A stretch of DNA of 58,485 bases from Micromonospora yasonensis. GTDB taxonomy: Bacteria; Actinomycetota; Actinomycetes; Mycobacteriales; Micromonosporaceae. Position numbers and translations under genes: made by a program. Location: assembly GCF_026013475.1 (NCBI RefSeq), contig NZ_JAPDPH010000016.1:1-58485 (forward strand). The letters run 5' to 3'. This document shows, piece by piece, positions 9,029 through 21,524 of the stretch (positions are counted from its first letter, which is position 1; each line of letters begins with the position of its first letter). The notes beneath the pieces are model-generated. The model was given only the letters and a program-made list of their open reading frames with translations, did not search any database and was not told the origin of the DNA.

Positions 9029-10152
9029 GGCTCGCGCTCACCGGGGCCGGCGGGTTCCTCGGCTGGCACGTCCGGGTGCTGCTGCGCGCCCTCCGCTGGC
9101 CGGACCCGGTCGTGGTCACCCGGGCCGACCTGGCCGACCCGGCGATGGTCGCCGACAAGGTCAGCGGGGTCGACCGGGTGCTGCACCTGGCGGGGGTGAA
9201 CCGCGACGACGATCCGGCGAAGGTGACCGCCGGCAACGTACGGCTGGCCCGCCGGCTGGCCGAAGGGTTGCGGGCCGCGGCCGTCCCGCCCGGATCGGTG
9301 GTCTTCGCCAACTCGGTGCAGGCCGGCAACGGCACGCCGTACGGGGACGGCAAGGCCGCTGCGGCGGGTGTCCTGGCCGACACCGGCCTGCCGCTCGACG
9401 ACGTCCTCCTGCCGAACCTGTACGGCGAGCACGGCCGGCCCTGGTACAACTCCGTCGTTGCCACCTTCTGCCGGGTGCTCGCCGAGGGCGGGCGGCCGGC
9501 GGTGCACCAGGACCGACAGCTGGACCTGGTGCACGTCACCGACGCGGCCGCCCGACTCATCGGTCTCCCGGCCGCCAACTCGTGGGACCCCGCGCTGCCC
9601 GCGCTGCGCATCGGGGTGCGGGACCTGGCCGACCGGCTCACCGAGATGGTCACCGTCTACCGCGTCGGGGACATCCCGTCGCTGCCCGACCGGCACCACG
9701 TCCGGCTGTTCAACACCTACCGCTCGCACTGCTTCCCGGCCCACTACCCGCTGCCGCTGACCCGCCGGGTCGACGCCCGTGGCGAGCTGGTCGAGACGGT
9801 GCGGGCGCACGGCGGAGCCGGGCAGACCTTCTGCTCCACCACCAACCCGGGCATCACCCGGGGCGAGCACTTCCACCTGGCCAAGGTGGAACGCTTCGTC
9901 GTGCTGCGCGGGTCCGCCGAGATCAGCCTGCGCCGGGTCGGCGACCACGACGTCGTCCGCTTCCCGGTGTCCGGCGACGAGCCCGTCGTCGTGGACATGC
10001 CGACCATGTGGGTCCACAACATCGCCAACACCGGCGCCGGCGAGCTGGTCACCCTGTTCTGGACGAACGAACTGTTCGATCCGGACCGGCCGGACACCTG
10101 GCCGGAGCCGGTGGAGGCGATCCGGCCGGAGCCGCTGGCGGTCGCGGTATGA
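9022..10152 (+). CDS. capF: CapF/FnlB: bifunctional SDR reductase plus cupin epimerase
   Basis: A 376-residue two-domain protein. Residues 1 to about 240 form an SDR domain starting ALTGAGGFLGWHV (NADPH binding). Residues about 245 to 370 form a cupin with GEHFHLAKVERFVVLRG, its metal-binding His residues in GEHFH. In Staphylococcus aureus CapF the cupin epimerises C3 and the SDR reduces C4, giving UDP-2-acetamido-2,6-dideoxy-L-talose; the same role is inferred here. It starts GTG 9022 inside the capE 3' end (TTG 9025 is an alternative) and shares ATGA with the next gene at 10149. Order capE-capF-GT-capG resembles the FucNAc loci of Gram-negative and Gram-positive bacteria. Confidence 0.92.
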   Translation: MLRLALTGAGGFLGWHVRVLLRALRWPDPVVVTRADLADPAMVADKVSGVDRVLHLAGVNRDDDPAKVTAGNVRLARRLAEGLRAAAVPPGSVVFANSVQAGNGTPYGDGKAAAAGVLADTGLPLDDVLLPNLYGEHGRPWYNSVVATFCRVLAEGGRPAVHQDRQLDLVHVTDAAARLIGLPAANSWDPALPALRIGVRDLADRLTEMVTVYRVGDIPSLPDRHHVRLFNTYRSHCFPAHYPLPLTRRVDARGELVETVRAHGGAGQTFCSTTNPGITRGEHFHLAKVERFVVLRGSAEISLRRVGDHDVVRFPVSGDEPVVVDMPTMWVHNIANTGAGELVTLFWTNELFDPDRPDTWPEPVEAIRPEPLAVAV

Positions 10153-11387
10153 AGATCGGACTGATCAGCCAGTGGTACCCGCCGGAGGGGGCGTTCATCC
10201 CCGGGAACCTGGCCCACGGGCTGGCGGAGCGCGGCCACCAGGTGCGGGTGCTCACCACCTTCCCGAGCTACCCGTACGGCCGGATCTACCCCGGCTGGCA
10301 GCAGCGCTGGCGGCACCGGGAGACGCACGGCGGGGTGGCGGTGCGGCGGGTGCCGTCGTACCCGAGCCACGACACCTCCGCGGTACGCCGGGCGCTGAGC
10401 TTCCTGTCGTTCGGCGCGACCAGCGCGGCCGGCGGCCTCGGCTGGCTGCGCGGCGCCGACGTCACGTACGTCTACCACCCGCCGCCCACCGCCGTCGCCG
10501 CCGCGGCGCTGCTGCGACTCGCCCGGCGGACGCCGATCGTGCTGCACGTGCAGGACCTGTGGCCGGAGTCGGTGTTGCAGTCGGGGATGGCGCCCACCGG
10601 TCTGGCCGGGCGCTTCCTGGATCGCAACCTGGACGCCCTGATGCGTACGACGTACCGGTTGGCCGCCGCCATCGTGGTGATCTCGCCGACCATGGCCGAC
10701 CTGCTGGTCCGGCAGGGTGCCGACCCGGCGCGGCTGCGGGTGGTCTGGAACTGGGCGGACGATCAGCTCTTCCGGCCGGTGCTGGTCACCGCCGAGGCTC
10801 GGGCGGCGCTCGGCCACCGCGGCCGGTGCACGGTGATGTTCGCCGGCAACCTCGGCCTGCTGCAGGGGATCGAGACGGCGATCCGGGCCGCGGCCGCCAC
10901 CCGGGACTGGATCGACCTGGTGCTGGTGGGTTCCGGTGCGGGTGAGGACGCCGCCCGGCGGCTCGCCGCCGAGCTGGGCGCCGACAACGTGCGGTTCCTC
11001 GGCCGGCGGCCCCCCGAGGAGATGGCGGCGCTGTACGCGGCGGCGGACTGGCAGCTCGTCTGCCTGCGCGACCTGCCGGCCCTGGCCGGCACCATCCCGT
11101 CGAAGCTGCAGTCGGCGCTGGCCTGCGGTTCGCCCGTGATCGTCTCTGCCAGCGGGGACGCGGGGGGCCTGGTCCGCTCGGCGGGGGTAGGGCTGGTCGC
11201 CGCCCCGGAGGACCCGGTCGCGCTCGCCGCGCGCTTCACCGAGGCCGCGACCATGCCGGCGGTGGCCCGGGCCGAGCTGGCCCGGCGGGCCCGGCAGGTC
11301 TACCTCGAGCGCATGTCGTTGCAGGTGGGTGTGGACCAGTTCGAGGACATCCTGACCAAGGTGGCGAAGGGGAGCGGACCGGCATGA
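10149..11387 (+). CDS. WbuB-like GT4 glycosyltransferase (probable L-FucNAc transferase)
   Basis: A 412-residue GT-B enzyme. KIGLISQWYPPEGAFIPGNL at the N-terminus, LHVQDLWPESVLQSGM in the middle and TIPSKLQSALACGSPVIVSA near residue 316 match the WbuB/WcaI type of GT4, which in Escherichia coli O26 is encoded with the FucNAc pathway. Because it is embedded between capF and capG, transfer of L-FucNAc is the most likely job, but this is inferred from context. ATGA overlaps at both ends (10149 and 11384) show tight coupling. Confidence 0.86.
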   Translation: MKIGLISQWYPPEGAFIPGNLAHGLAERGHQVRVLTTFPSYPYGRIYPGWQQRWRHRETHGGVAVRRVPSYPSHDTSAVRRALSFLSFGATSAAGGLGWLRGADVTYVYHPPPTAVAAAALLRLARRTPIVLHVQDLWPESVLQSGMAPTGLAGRFLDRNLDALMRTTYRLAAAIVVISPTMADLLVRQGADPARLRVVWNWADDQLFRPVLVTAEARAALGHRGRCTVMFAGNLGLLQGIETAIRAAAATRDWIDLVLVGSGAGEDAARRLAAELGADNVRFLGRRPPEEMAALYAAADWQLVCLRDLPALAGTIPSKLQSALACGSPVIVSASGDAGGLVRSAGVGLVAAPEDPVALAARFTEAATMPAVARAELARRARQVYLERMSLQVGVDQFEDILTKVAKGSGPA

Positions 11388-12508
11388 CCCGGATCATGAC
11401 CGTGGTGGGGACCCGACCGGAGATCATCCGACTGTCCCGGGTGATCTGCCGGCTCGACGACACCGTGGACCACGTGCTGGTGCACACCGGGCAGAACTGG
11501 GACACCACCCTGTCCGACGTCTTCTTCAAGGAGTTGCGGCTGCGCGACCCCGACCGGTTCCTGCGGGTCGACACCTCATCCCTCGGCCGGGTACTGGGTG
11601 GGGTGCTGGTCGCCATGGAGGGTGTGCTCGACGAGTTGCGCCCGGACGCCCTGCTCGTGCTCGGGGACACCAATAGCTGCATCGCCGCGCTGATGGCCCG
11701 GCGGATGCGGGTGCCCGTCTACCACATGGAGGCCGGCAACCGGTGCTTCGACCTGAACGTGCCGGAGGAGACGAACCGGCGCCTGGTCGACCATGTGGCC
11801 GACTTCAACCTGGTCTACACCGAGCATGCCCGCCGCAACCTGTTGGCCGAGGGGCTGCACCCCCGCCGGATCCTGCACACCGGATCCCCGATGCGGGAGG
11901 TGCTGGAGCACTACCGGATCGACATCGAGGCCTCGGCGATCCTGCGCCAGCTCGACCTGGTGCCCGGCCGGTACTTCATGGTCAGCGCGCACCGCGAAGA
12001 GAACGTGGACCACCCGGACCGGCTCCGCCGGCTGCTCGACTGCCTCGCCGCGGTACGCGACCGCTGGGGCTATCCGGTGCTGGTCTCCACGCACCCCCGG
12101 ACCCGTAAGCGGCTGGAGGCGGCCGCGCCGGACGCCGGCACCCTCGACGGCATCGCCTTCCACGAGCCGTTCGGCCTCTTCGATTACGTGCACCTGCAGA
12201 AGAGGGCGTGCTGCACGTTGTCGGACAGCGGAACGATCAGCGAGGAGGCTGCCATCCTCGGCTTCCCGGCCGTGACGCTGCGCGAGTCGATCGAACGCCC
12301 GGAGGCGTTGGACGCCGGCGGCATCATCATGACCGGGCTCGACCCGCAGGGCGTGGTCGAGGCGATCGAGGTGACCGTGGACCAGGTCGGTGCCCACGGG
12401 GTGCCCTGCCCAGCGGACTACCAGGTGCCGGACACGTCGCGGCGGGTGGCCGACTTCATCCTCTCCACCGTCCGGCGGCACCACGACTGGGCCGGCATCC
12501 GGCGGTAG
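11384..12508 (+). CDS. capG: CapG/FnlC: UDP-N-acetyl-6-deoxytalosamine 2-epimerase making UDP-L-FucNAc
   Basis: A 374-residue protein of the non-hydrolysing UDP-GlcNAc 2-epimerase fold (GT-B). Motifs in order: VVGTRPEIIRLS (residues 6-17), HTGQNWD, LGDTNSCIAAL, HMEAGNRCFD...PEETNRR (about 113-130), SAHREENVD (about 200) and SDSGTISEEA (about 281). The HMEAGNRCFD form is that of CapG/WbjD rather than WecB (HVEAGLRTGD). It would finish UDP-L-FucNAc from the CapF product. It is the last gene of the operon, starts in an ATGA overlap, and faces the convergent acetyltransferase gene 39 nt away. Confidence 0.92.
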   Translation: MTRIMTVVGTRPEIIRLSRVICRLDDTVDHVLVHTGQNWDTTLSDVFFKELRLRDPDRFLRVDTSSLGRVLGGVLVAMEGVLDELRPDALLVLGDTNSCIAALMARRMRVPVYHMEAGNRCFDLNVPEETNRRLVDHVADFNLVYTEHARRNLLAEGLHPRRILHTGSPMREVLEHYRIDIEASAILRQLDLVPGRYFMVSAHREENVDHPDRLRRLLDCLAAVRDRWGYPVLVSTHPRTRKRLEAAAPDAGTLDGIAFHEPFGLFDYVHLQKRACCTLSDSGTISEEAAILGFPAVTLRESIERPEALDAGGIIMTGLDPQGVVEAIEVTVDQVGAHGVPCPADYQVPDTSRRVADFILSTVRRHHDWAGIRR

Positions 12509-12547
12509 CGGGCGCTGCCGCTCCCGGCGGTCCGCCGGTCCGTCCGG

Positions 12548-13174
12548 TCAGGAAGTCGTGAGCGGCTCGTCGGGTCGCGCGGCGGGGTCCGGCACGGCCG
12601 GCCGGACCGGTCCGCAGACCCGCTCCAGGTACTCGGCGGCGTCGGGCAGGGCATCGAAGTCGGCCCGCAGCGCGGCGACCCGGAACAGGTCCCGCCACTG
12701 CCCGAACCGGAACACCGAGGCCACTTCCCGCCCCTCGACCCGCCAGCCGCACCGGCGCACGTACGCGCCGAGGCTGGCGGCGTTGAAGTCGAGGATGGTG
12801 CTGTGCAGACGGCGCAGGCCGACCTCGTAGAAGGCCCAGGCCATCACGAGCATGATGGAATCGCTGCCGGCGCCCCGGGGGGCCAGGCCTGGCATCAGCT
12901 TGACGGCGGTGAGGGCGGACCTGTTGTGCCAGTCCACGTCCCAGAGTCCGGTCATGCCGACCGGCTCGCCTGTCGCCCGGTCCGTCACGGTCAGCCGCCG
13001 GGTACGCGGGTCGCCCGCGCTCCGCTGGTGCCAGTCGCGCTGGCCGTCCGCCGCCAGTGGCCAGTCCCAACCCACCACATGGGTGCGGACCTGGCGGGTG
13101 TTGGCGAGATCGGCGAGGAAGGCGAGATCCTCGGCGAGGACGGGCCGGATCTCGACGAGTCGTCCGGTCAGCAT
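12548..13174 (-). CDS. GNAT N-acetyltransferase (RimJ/PseH-like) of the polysaccharide locus
   Basis: A 208-residue GNAT. It opens LTGRLVEIRPVLAEDLAFLADLANTRQVR and has KLMPGLAPRGAGSDSIMLVMAWAFYEVGLRRLHSTIL-like acetyl-CoA binding strand and helix, then DFNAASLGAYVRRCGWRVEG. The pattern of Asn, aromatic residue and GW..EG is that of RimJ and of PseH, which acetylates a UDP-4-amino sugar. With a DegT aminotransferase in the same operon, acetylation of an amino sugar is plausible. ATG 13174 follows GGAGGGAG by about 8 nt and overlaps the upstream gene by 7 nt. It is the last gene of the minus operon; a short C-terminal tail is Pro-rich. Confidence 0.8.
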   Translation of the reverse strand: MLTGRLVEIRPVLAEDLAFLADLANTRQVRTHVVGWDWPLAADGQRDWHQRSAGDPRTRRLTVTDRATGEPVGMTGLWDVDWHNRSALTAVKLMPGLAPRGAGSDSIMLVMAWAFYEVGLRRLHSTILDFNAASLGAYVRRCGWRVEGREVASVFRFGQWRDLFRVAALRADFDALPDAAEYLERVCGPVRPAVPDPAARPDEPLTTS

Positions 13175-14271
13175 TCGAGTGCTCCCTCCGTGGCGGGGAC
13201 GGGCCGGGCCGGCGCCGGCAGGACGTGCGGCCCGGGACGGACCCCGGGGACGTCCACCGACGCGCGGACGATCCGAGCCACCCGGCGCATGTCGTCGGCG
13301 TCCCAGCGGTGGTCGGTGTGCAGGAAGAGCATCCGATCCGCCCGGTCGCGCAGGTGCTCCGGCGCGGCGCCGGCCGCCATCGGCCAGAGCACGGCCGGAT
13401 AGACGCGCTGCCCGATCAGCGTCCGGCGGGTGATGTCGCGCCGCGCGGCAGAGTCGAACCACAGCACCACCCCGTACCGATGGGCGGTCACGGCCACCGC
13501 CGGCAGGCTGCCCAGCGAGGCGACCAGCAGCTGGGCGTTGCCGTGCCGTCGCTGCCGCCACTCGTGGATCGGGGCCGACGCCAGCAGGTGCCGGGTGTAC
13601 TCCGACGGCCCTCCGACCGGAGCGCTCTCCAGCTCCGCCTCGCCCGCGGCGTGCAGGGCCAGGTACGCCGCCTTGACCGAATCACCCCCGGCGCCGGCGA
13701 GGTAGTCCGCCTTGAGCGCCATCGCGGAGAGGATCCCGCACACCGCCGCCCGCTGGGCCACGGTGGTCGGCGCCTCCGGCGGCAGCGGGTGGCCGCGGGG
13801 CGACCAGACGGCACCCCCGTCCGGCAGCGGCAGCGTCTTGCGCAGCGAGGCAAACACCCAGTCCGGCTCTGGTTCGCCGTACCGGCCCGCCGCCGGGTCG
13901 TGCGTCGCGTCAACGATCAGCCCCGCGCCTCGACGTACCGGCGCCAACGGGGCGTCGCCGAAGTAGGAGACGCTCAGCACCACCTCGTCGGCCGCCGGCT
14001 CCGGTCGCTGGCCGCCGGTGCCGGGCCCGGCGTCGTACGCGGACACCGGCAGCACCTCCGCGAGCGCCGTGGCGACCGGGGGGCAGTAGTAGGCCGGGAC
14101 GTGCACGCGCCGCCAGCCGTGCGTCTCCCGGCCGAACCGGAGCAGTGCCACGAGCGCCTGACGGCCGGAGCCGTAGAGCCGCAGCGGGTCCGGGGCGTCC
14201 GTCCATCCCGGGCCGCCACCGTGCCAGAGCGGAAACCAGGAGCCGACCTCCCAACGGTCGGCAGCCGTCAC
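13168..14271 (-). CDS. PLP-dependent aminotransferase-fold protein of unknown role
   Basis: A 367-residue protein with the layout of the DegT/aspartate aminotransferase fold but unlike standard DegT enzymes. I see LYGSGRQALVALLRFG (cofactor phosphate side), VHVPAYYCPPV, VVLSVSYFG, GLIVDATHD (Asp expected to hold the pyridine nitrogen) and FASLRKTLPLPDGG, whose Lys fits the Schiff-base lysine. It is therefore probably catalytic. The GTG start overlaps the sugar transferase stop by 4 nt (GTGA at 14268-14271). Its operon also has a true DegT aminotransferase, so it should act on a different substrate or act as a lyase/acyl-type PLP enzyme. I cannot name the reaction. Confidence 0.72.
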   Translation of the reverse strand: MTAADRWEVGSWFPLWHGGGPGWTDAPDPLRLYGSGRQALVALLRFGRETHGWRRVHVPAYYCPPVATALAEVLPVSAYDAGPGTGGQRPEPAADEVVLSVSYFGDAPLAPVRRGAGLIVDATHDPAAGRYGEPEPDWVFASLRKTLPLPDGGAVWSPRGHPLPPEAPTTVAQRAAVCGILSAMALKADYLAGAGGDSVKAAYLALHAAGEAELESAPVGGPSEYTRHLLASAPIHEWRQRRHGNAQLLVASLGSLPAVAVTAHRYGVVLWFDSAARRDITRRTLIGQRVYPAVLWPMAAGAAPEHLRDRADRMLFLHTDHRWDADDMRRVARIVRASVDVPGVRPGPHVLPAPARPVPATEGALEC

Positions 14272-14900
14272 CGGGCCCGCTCCAGGACCGGCATCAGCAG
14301 GCCGACGTCGTCGATCTCCTCCAGGGACTGCTGGGGAATCTCGCCCCGGTGGAAGGGCGCGGCCAGGGTCCGCAGCAGGATCCAGGCGTCCAGCCGGAGC
14401 GACCGGTTGTCGACGTACTCGACGTCGAGGTCGAGCCGCTGCCCCAGGGTGAGGGCGCGGCGGCCGCTGATCTGGGCCAGCCCGGTGATGCCGGGCCGCA
14501 CGTCGTGCCGCCGGGCATGCCGGGCGCTGTACCGCGGCAGGTAGTCCATGACCAGTGGGCGGGGCCCCACCAGGCTCATCTTCCCGGTGATCACCTGCAC
14601 CAGTTCGGGCAGCTCGTCCAGACTCGTACGCCGCAGGAAGCGGCCGAAGCCGGTGGAGCGGACGTGGTCGGTCGTCCACAGCTCCTCGTCGGGCCGCGGC
14701 GGCCGCATGGTACGGAACTTGCACAGGGTGAAGGGCTGCCCGTGCAGACCCGGGCGTACCTGGCGGAACAGGATCGGCCGGCCCGCGGTGACGAGGACGC
14801 CCAGGGCGATGACCACCATCACCGGGGCGAGCAGGAGCAGCAGCAGGCTGGCCAGGATCACGTCGGCGGTCCGCTTCGATCGATCGGACGGCATGGTCAT
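14268..14900 (-). CDS. PglC/WbaP-type monotopic phosphoglycosyltransferase (initiating sugar transferase)
   Basis: A 210-residue monotopic phosphoglycosyltransferase. One hydrophobic re-entrant helix (about residues 10-37) is followed by PILFRQVRPG, LCKFRTMRP, SLDELPELVQVITGKMSLVG and PRPL, the full family core including the catalytic Asp-Glu pair in LDELP. It transfers a sugar-1-phosphate from UDP to undecaprenyl phosphate, starting the repeat unit. The length matches the small PglC group rather than large WbaP/WcaJ proteins with extra membrane domains. PglC prefers UDP-diacetamido sugars; with an aminotransferase and GNAT in the operon a similar first sugar is possible. It starts in an ATGA overlap at 14897. 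Confidence 0.92.
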   Translation of the reverse strand: MTMPSDRSKRTADVILASLLLLLLAPVMVVIALGVLVTAGRPILFRQVRPGLHGQPFTLCKFRTMRPPRPDEELWTTDHVRSTGFGRFLRRTSLDELPELVQVITGKMSLVGPRPLVMDYLPRYSARHARRHDVRPGITGLAQISGRRALTLGQRLDLDVEYVDNRSLRLDAWILLRTLAAPFHRGEIPQQSLEEIDDVGLLMPVLERAR

Positions 14901-15939
14901 CGCACCTCGTAGCGGTAGGCGGGAAAGAATCCGGACGTGAGCAGTTCGGCCACCGGCCGATGGAGTGCGGCGGCCCGGCGCGCCACCAGCGCGTCGTACC
15001 GGGCGGCGTCGAGGACCAGCGCACCGGTCCAGAACTCGGTGCGGCGGCCGCCGAAGGCGCACTTGAACTGGAACAGGCCGTCGTCGGGGCGCACCCCGCC
15101 GCCGAGGTGGACGTGACGGTGCCCGGCGTCGGCGGCCCAGGAGAGGACGGTCCAGAGCAGCAGGTTGTTGGCCCCGTCCCGGGCACCGGCCGGCTCGGAG
15201 CCGGCGAGGTGGTAGTGGACCCGGTCGGCGTGCCGCAGCACCAGCGCCGCGGCGACCACCGAACCACCCGGGTCGCGCACCTCTGTGATCAGCAACGACT
15301 TCCCCAACCCGCCGAGCAGTTGCCGGTAGTAGCGGTCCGGGAACAGGTAGCCGGGCGAGCTGCCCACCCGGCGCATGGTCAGCTCGTAGAGCCGACGGAA
15401 CGGGGAGCCGGCGGCCAGGTCCTCGGTGCCGGCGGGCCGGATCGCTGCCTCCAGGCCGACCCGGCGCGCCTTGCGTACGGCGGTCCGCGAGCGGCCGGCC
15501 ATGCCGTCCCAGATCTCCTCCCGGGACCGGTCCACCGGTACGGTCACCGTGTCGGCCCGGCGGGTCATGTCCACCAGTCCCGCCGCGCGGACCGCCGCCA
15601 CCGAGTCCGGGTCGAGCGGGGAGAACCGGAGGAAGATGCTGACCAGTCCCTGCTCCCGCCACCGGTCCAGCAGGGCGGACCAGGAGCGGGCCAGCTCGGC
15701 CGGCCGGCAGCCGGGGAAGAGGTGGACGCCCGAGTAGCCGTACGGGCTCAGCGCGTCGTCATGTTCCGGCGTGACCGGGCGAACCAGGTACGGGACCAGC
15801 ATTCGCCCAGGTGCGTACGCCAGGCGCCAGTCGGCGGACTCGGTGCTGGCTGCGGCTCGGCCGTACCCGGGGGTGAAGTAGACGTCGGGGTAGTCCAGGG
15901 TGAGTGACCCGGAGTGGTCCGGGTGGATCAGCTCGATCG

Positions 15940-15943
<4 letters not shown>
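14897..15943 (-). CDS. FemAB/GNAT-fold acyl- or aminoacyltransferase-like protein
   Basis: A 348-residue protein of the type annotated as GNAT or FemAB-like. The second half has the GNAT-like order: WDGMAGRSRTAVRKARRVG, then LFPDRYYRQLLGGLGKSLLITEVRD, VVAAALVLRHADRVHYHLAGS, and GANNLLLWTVLSWAADAGHRHVHLGGG, ending with FKCAFGG. This GNxxLxW...LGGG...FK.GFG pattern is that of lipid II aminoacyltransferases and of acyltransferases in exopolysaccharide loci. It may attach an amino acid or acyl group to an amino sugar. It overlaps the aminotransferase (15940) and the sugar transferase (14900) by 4 nt each. Substrate unknown. Confidence 0.75.
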
Positions 15944-17079
<1,136 letters not shown>

Positions 17080-17334
17080 CGCCCGCCGTGGAGCTCGCGG
17101 GGACCCCGCGGTCTGGTAAGCGGGGGTGGACAGCTGCGCACAGCGACCTCCGGCTCGGCGAATTCCGTCAGGTGAGTTGTATCAGGACAACACGCGCTTT
17201 GAGGCGATTTCCCGGCATTGCTCCGTGCGGGCGTGGTGGCCCTCGGGCAGAGGCCGTCCCGGTCCGCTCGGTCCGGCGAAGTAGAGTGCGGCGACCGGCG
17301 GCGTCGGTGCCGCCCAGCCGGGAGGGATGGCTCT
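17080..17334. promoter_or_regulatory. Divergent intergenic region upstream of the aminotransferase operon and DUF389 gene
   Basis: 255 bp with no gene. It holds a small perfect palindrome, GTTGT (17176-17180), six bases, ACAAC (17187-17191), within a locally AT-richer stretch, which may be an operator or part of the minus-strand promoter. TAGAGT at 17283-17288 is a fair -10 for the plus-strand gene, whose GGGAGGGA binding site is at 17319-17326. Confidence 0.45.
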
Positions 17335-18288
17335 GTGCTGCATCTCAGGGTGATCGCGCCAGCGGAGCAGTCGCGGGCGGTCGTCGACCTGCTGGCGGCC
17401 GAGCCCGGCGTGACCCACCTCGTGGTGCTGCCCGGTGCCGCCCGCCAGCCGGCCGGCGACTACATCACCTGCGACGTGGTCCGGGAGAGCGCCGACCAGG
17501 TGCTGCACCGGCTCCAGGAACTCGACGTCGAGGCGCGCGGCGGCATCTCCGCCGACGACGTCGAGGTGACGCTCTCGGCGGCCGCGGAACGGGCCGCCCG
17601 GGAGGCGCCGGGGCACGGGGAGGACGCACTGGTCTGGGACGAGATCGCCGCGAAGACCGGCGAGCAGACGGTGCTCAGCGGGACGTTCCTGGCGCTCATC
17701 ATGGTGGCCACGATGATCGCCGGCATCGGCGTACTGCTCGACCAGCCGATCCTCATCGTCGGGGCGATGGTGGTCGGCCCCGAATTCGGCCCGCTCGCCG
17801 CACTCAGCGTCGCACTGCTGCGGCGCAACCGGCGGGTGGTCGGCCGGTCGGTGCAGGCCCTGGTCGTCGGGTTCCTGGCCGCCATGCTGGCCACCGTGCT
17901 GAGCACCTGGGCGTTGACCGCGGCCGGTCTGGTCAGCCGGGCCACGCTGCTGGCGCCCCGGCCGCTGACCGACTTCATCTGGCGGCCGGACGCACTCTCC
18001 TGGGTGGTCGGCCTGCTCGCCGGTATCGCCGGCATGCTCTCGCTGACCTCGAAGAAGTCCGGCGCGCTGGTCGGGGTGCTGATCTCGGTGACCACCGTGC
18101 CGGCCGCCGCGAACGTGGCGGTGGCGGCGGCGTACGGCGTGTGGCAGGAGGCCGCAGGTTCGTCACTCCAACTGGTGATCAACCTGCTCGCGATCGTGCT
18201 GGCCGGCCTTGCCACCCTGGTCGTCCAGCAGCTGTGGTGGTGGCGAATCCGCCACCGGGCGGCCGGATACCGGGCCACCAGGGGCTGA
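17335..18288 (+). CDS. DUF389 family membrane protein
   Basis: A 317-residue protein with a soluble N-terminal part (about 1-85, LHLRVIAPAEQSRAVVDLL) and six or so hydrophobic helices. The segment GEQTVLSGTFLALIMVATMIAGIG, then LIVGAMVVGPEFGPLAAL, is diagnostic of DUF389 (TIGR00341-like). The function of the family is unknown. GTG 17335 is placed 8 nt after GGGAGGGA; longer readings start in the promoter region. It ends 6 bp before the convergent small gene at 18295. Confidence 0.88.
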   Translation: MLHLRVIAPAEQSRAVVDLLAAEPGVTHLVVLPGAARQPAGDYITCDVVRESADQVLHRLQELDVEARGGISADDVEVTLSAAAERAAREAPGHGEDALVWDEIAAKTGEQTVLSGTFLALIMVATMIAGIGVLLDQPILIVGAMVVGPEFGPLAALSVALLRRNRRVVGRSVQALVVGFLAAMLATVLSTWALTAAGLVSRATLLAPRPLTDFIWRPDALSWVVGLLAGIAGMLSLTSKKSGALVGVLISVTTVPAAANVAVAAAYGVWQEAAGSSLQLVINLLAIVLAGLATLVVQQLWWWRIRHRAAGYRATRG

Positions 18289-18294
18289 GCCAGC

Positions 18295-18726
18295 TCAGTT
18301 CCAGTCGTCGCCGGCTGCCAGCCGCCGGGTGAGCAGGTCCCGCAGCGGCATGGACTCCCCGTCCCGGCCGCCCCGGCCGACCACCAGCGGCGGCGGGGAC
18401 GGTTCGGGATCGGCACCGAACAGCCGGGACCGGAGGCTGGGCGGCACGGCCAGCAGATAGAACCGCCCCTCGGCGTCGACCGCCCGGCTGCGCGCCCGGT
18501 CCACGTACCAGCCGGTGAGCCGGGTGCGGTATCGGGCGCGGCCGTCGTAGGACGTCACGATCAGCCGGTCCGGGCGCAGGCCGAGCCGGGTCGCCTCGGC
18601 CGCGAACCGGGCCACCAGCTCCGCCGCCTCCGCCTGCTCGTCGGCGCGCTGCCGGGCGTCGGCCGCGGCGTGCGCCCGCACCGCGCGGCGCTGCCGCTCC
18701 CGCCACTCCAGGCCGTCGTCCACCAC
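18295..18726 (-). CDS. Conserved hypothetical protein, charged, probable actinobacterial
   Basis: From the paired GTG codons at 18726/18723 the protein is 143 residues: DDGLEWRERQRRAVRAHAAADARQRADEQAEAAELV is a charged helix, followed by a beta-rich segment (RLIVTSYDGRARYRTRLTGWYVD) and a Pro-rich, Arg-rich end. No signal peptide or membrane segment is seen. I do not recognise a family. An upstream ATG (18807) would add a low-complexity head and is less likely. A longer product is possible. It lies between a convergent DUF389 gene and an intergenic palindrome. Confidence 0.6.
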   Translation of the reverse strand: MVDDGLEWRERQRRAVRAHAAADARQRADEQAEAAELVARFAAEATRLGLRPDRLIVTSYDGRARYRTRLTGWYVDRARSRAVDAEGRFYLLAVPPSLRSRLFGADPEPSPPPLVVGRGGRDGESMPLRDLLTRRLAAGDDWN

Positions 18727-18830
18727 GCCCGACACGGTACGCGGACCCGCGCCGGCCGGGCTGCGCCGGTGACCTCGCCCGGCCGGGAACCGCATCGGGC
18801 CGCGCATGAACCCGAACGTGGTTCCCCGGC

Positions 18831-18873
18831 ACGCTGTCGAGCTGAGTCGTTTGCGATATCAGCTCGACAGCGT
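18831..18873. repeat. 15-bp perfect palindrome, copy 1 of an intergenic repeat family
   Basis: Left arm 18831-18845 (ACGCTGTCGAGCTGA) and right arm 18859-18873 pair perfectly across a 13-nt loop (GTCGTTTGCGATA). It lies 94 bp past the end of tex on the minus strand and 105 bp before the start of the small gene 18295-18726. It could end tex transcripts, but there is no T-run. The loop and right arm match the element at 24486-24603, read on the opposite strand, in about 21 of 25 positions, so this is a dispersed repeat rather than a simple terminator. Confidence 0.8.
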
Positions 18874-18966
18874 CGCCGAAGTGCCCTCCGGCCCTCGCGC
18901 GGCGGCCCGGCCGGCGGGACGCCACCCCGGCCCTGCCCCGGCCTGCCCGGCATCCCGGGCTCGACC

Positions 18967-21375
<2,409 letters not shown>

Positions 21376-21510
21376 GATCTTGATCCGCCTTCTCGGGTGG
21401 GTTCCGTGGTGCATTCTGCCGCTCCCCACCGACGGCGCTCGCGACCCCTGCCCGGCGTGGCGGCGCCCGGCCGTGCCGCTGACCCGTCGCTGCTGGCCGG
21501 TCCGCTGCGC

Positions 21511-21516
21511 TACGGT
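21511..21516 (+). promoter_or_regulatory. -10 element TACGGT for dgt (leaderless-type spacing)
   Basis: TACGGT ends 8 nt before the dgt ATG at 21525 and no ribosome binding site is present, so the transcript probably begins at or very near the start codon. Confidence 0.5.
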
Positions 21517-21524
21517 GGGCGATC

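Noticed and set aside
13168..15267. One 699-residue minus-strand protein
   Set aside because: The N-terminal half is an out-of-frame reading of the FemAB-like and sugar transferase genes. The real protein begins at GTG 14271.
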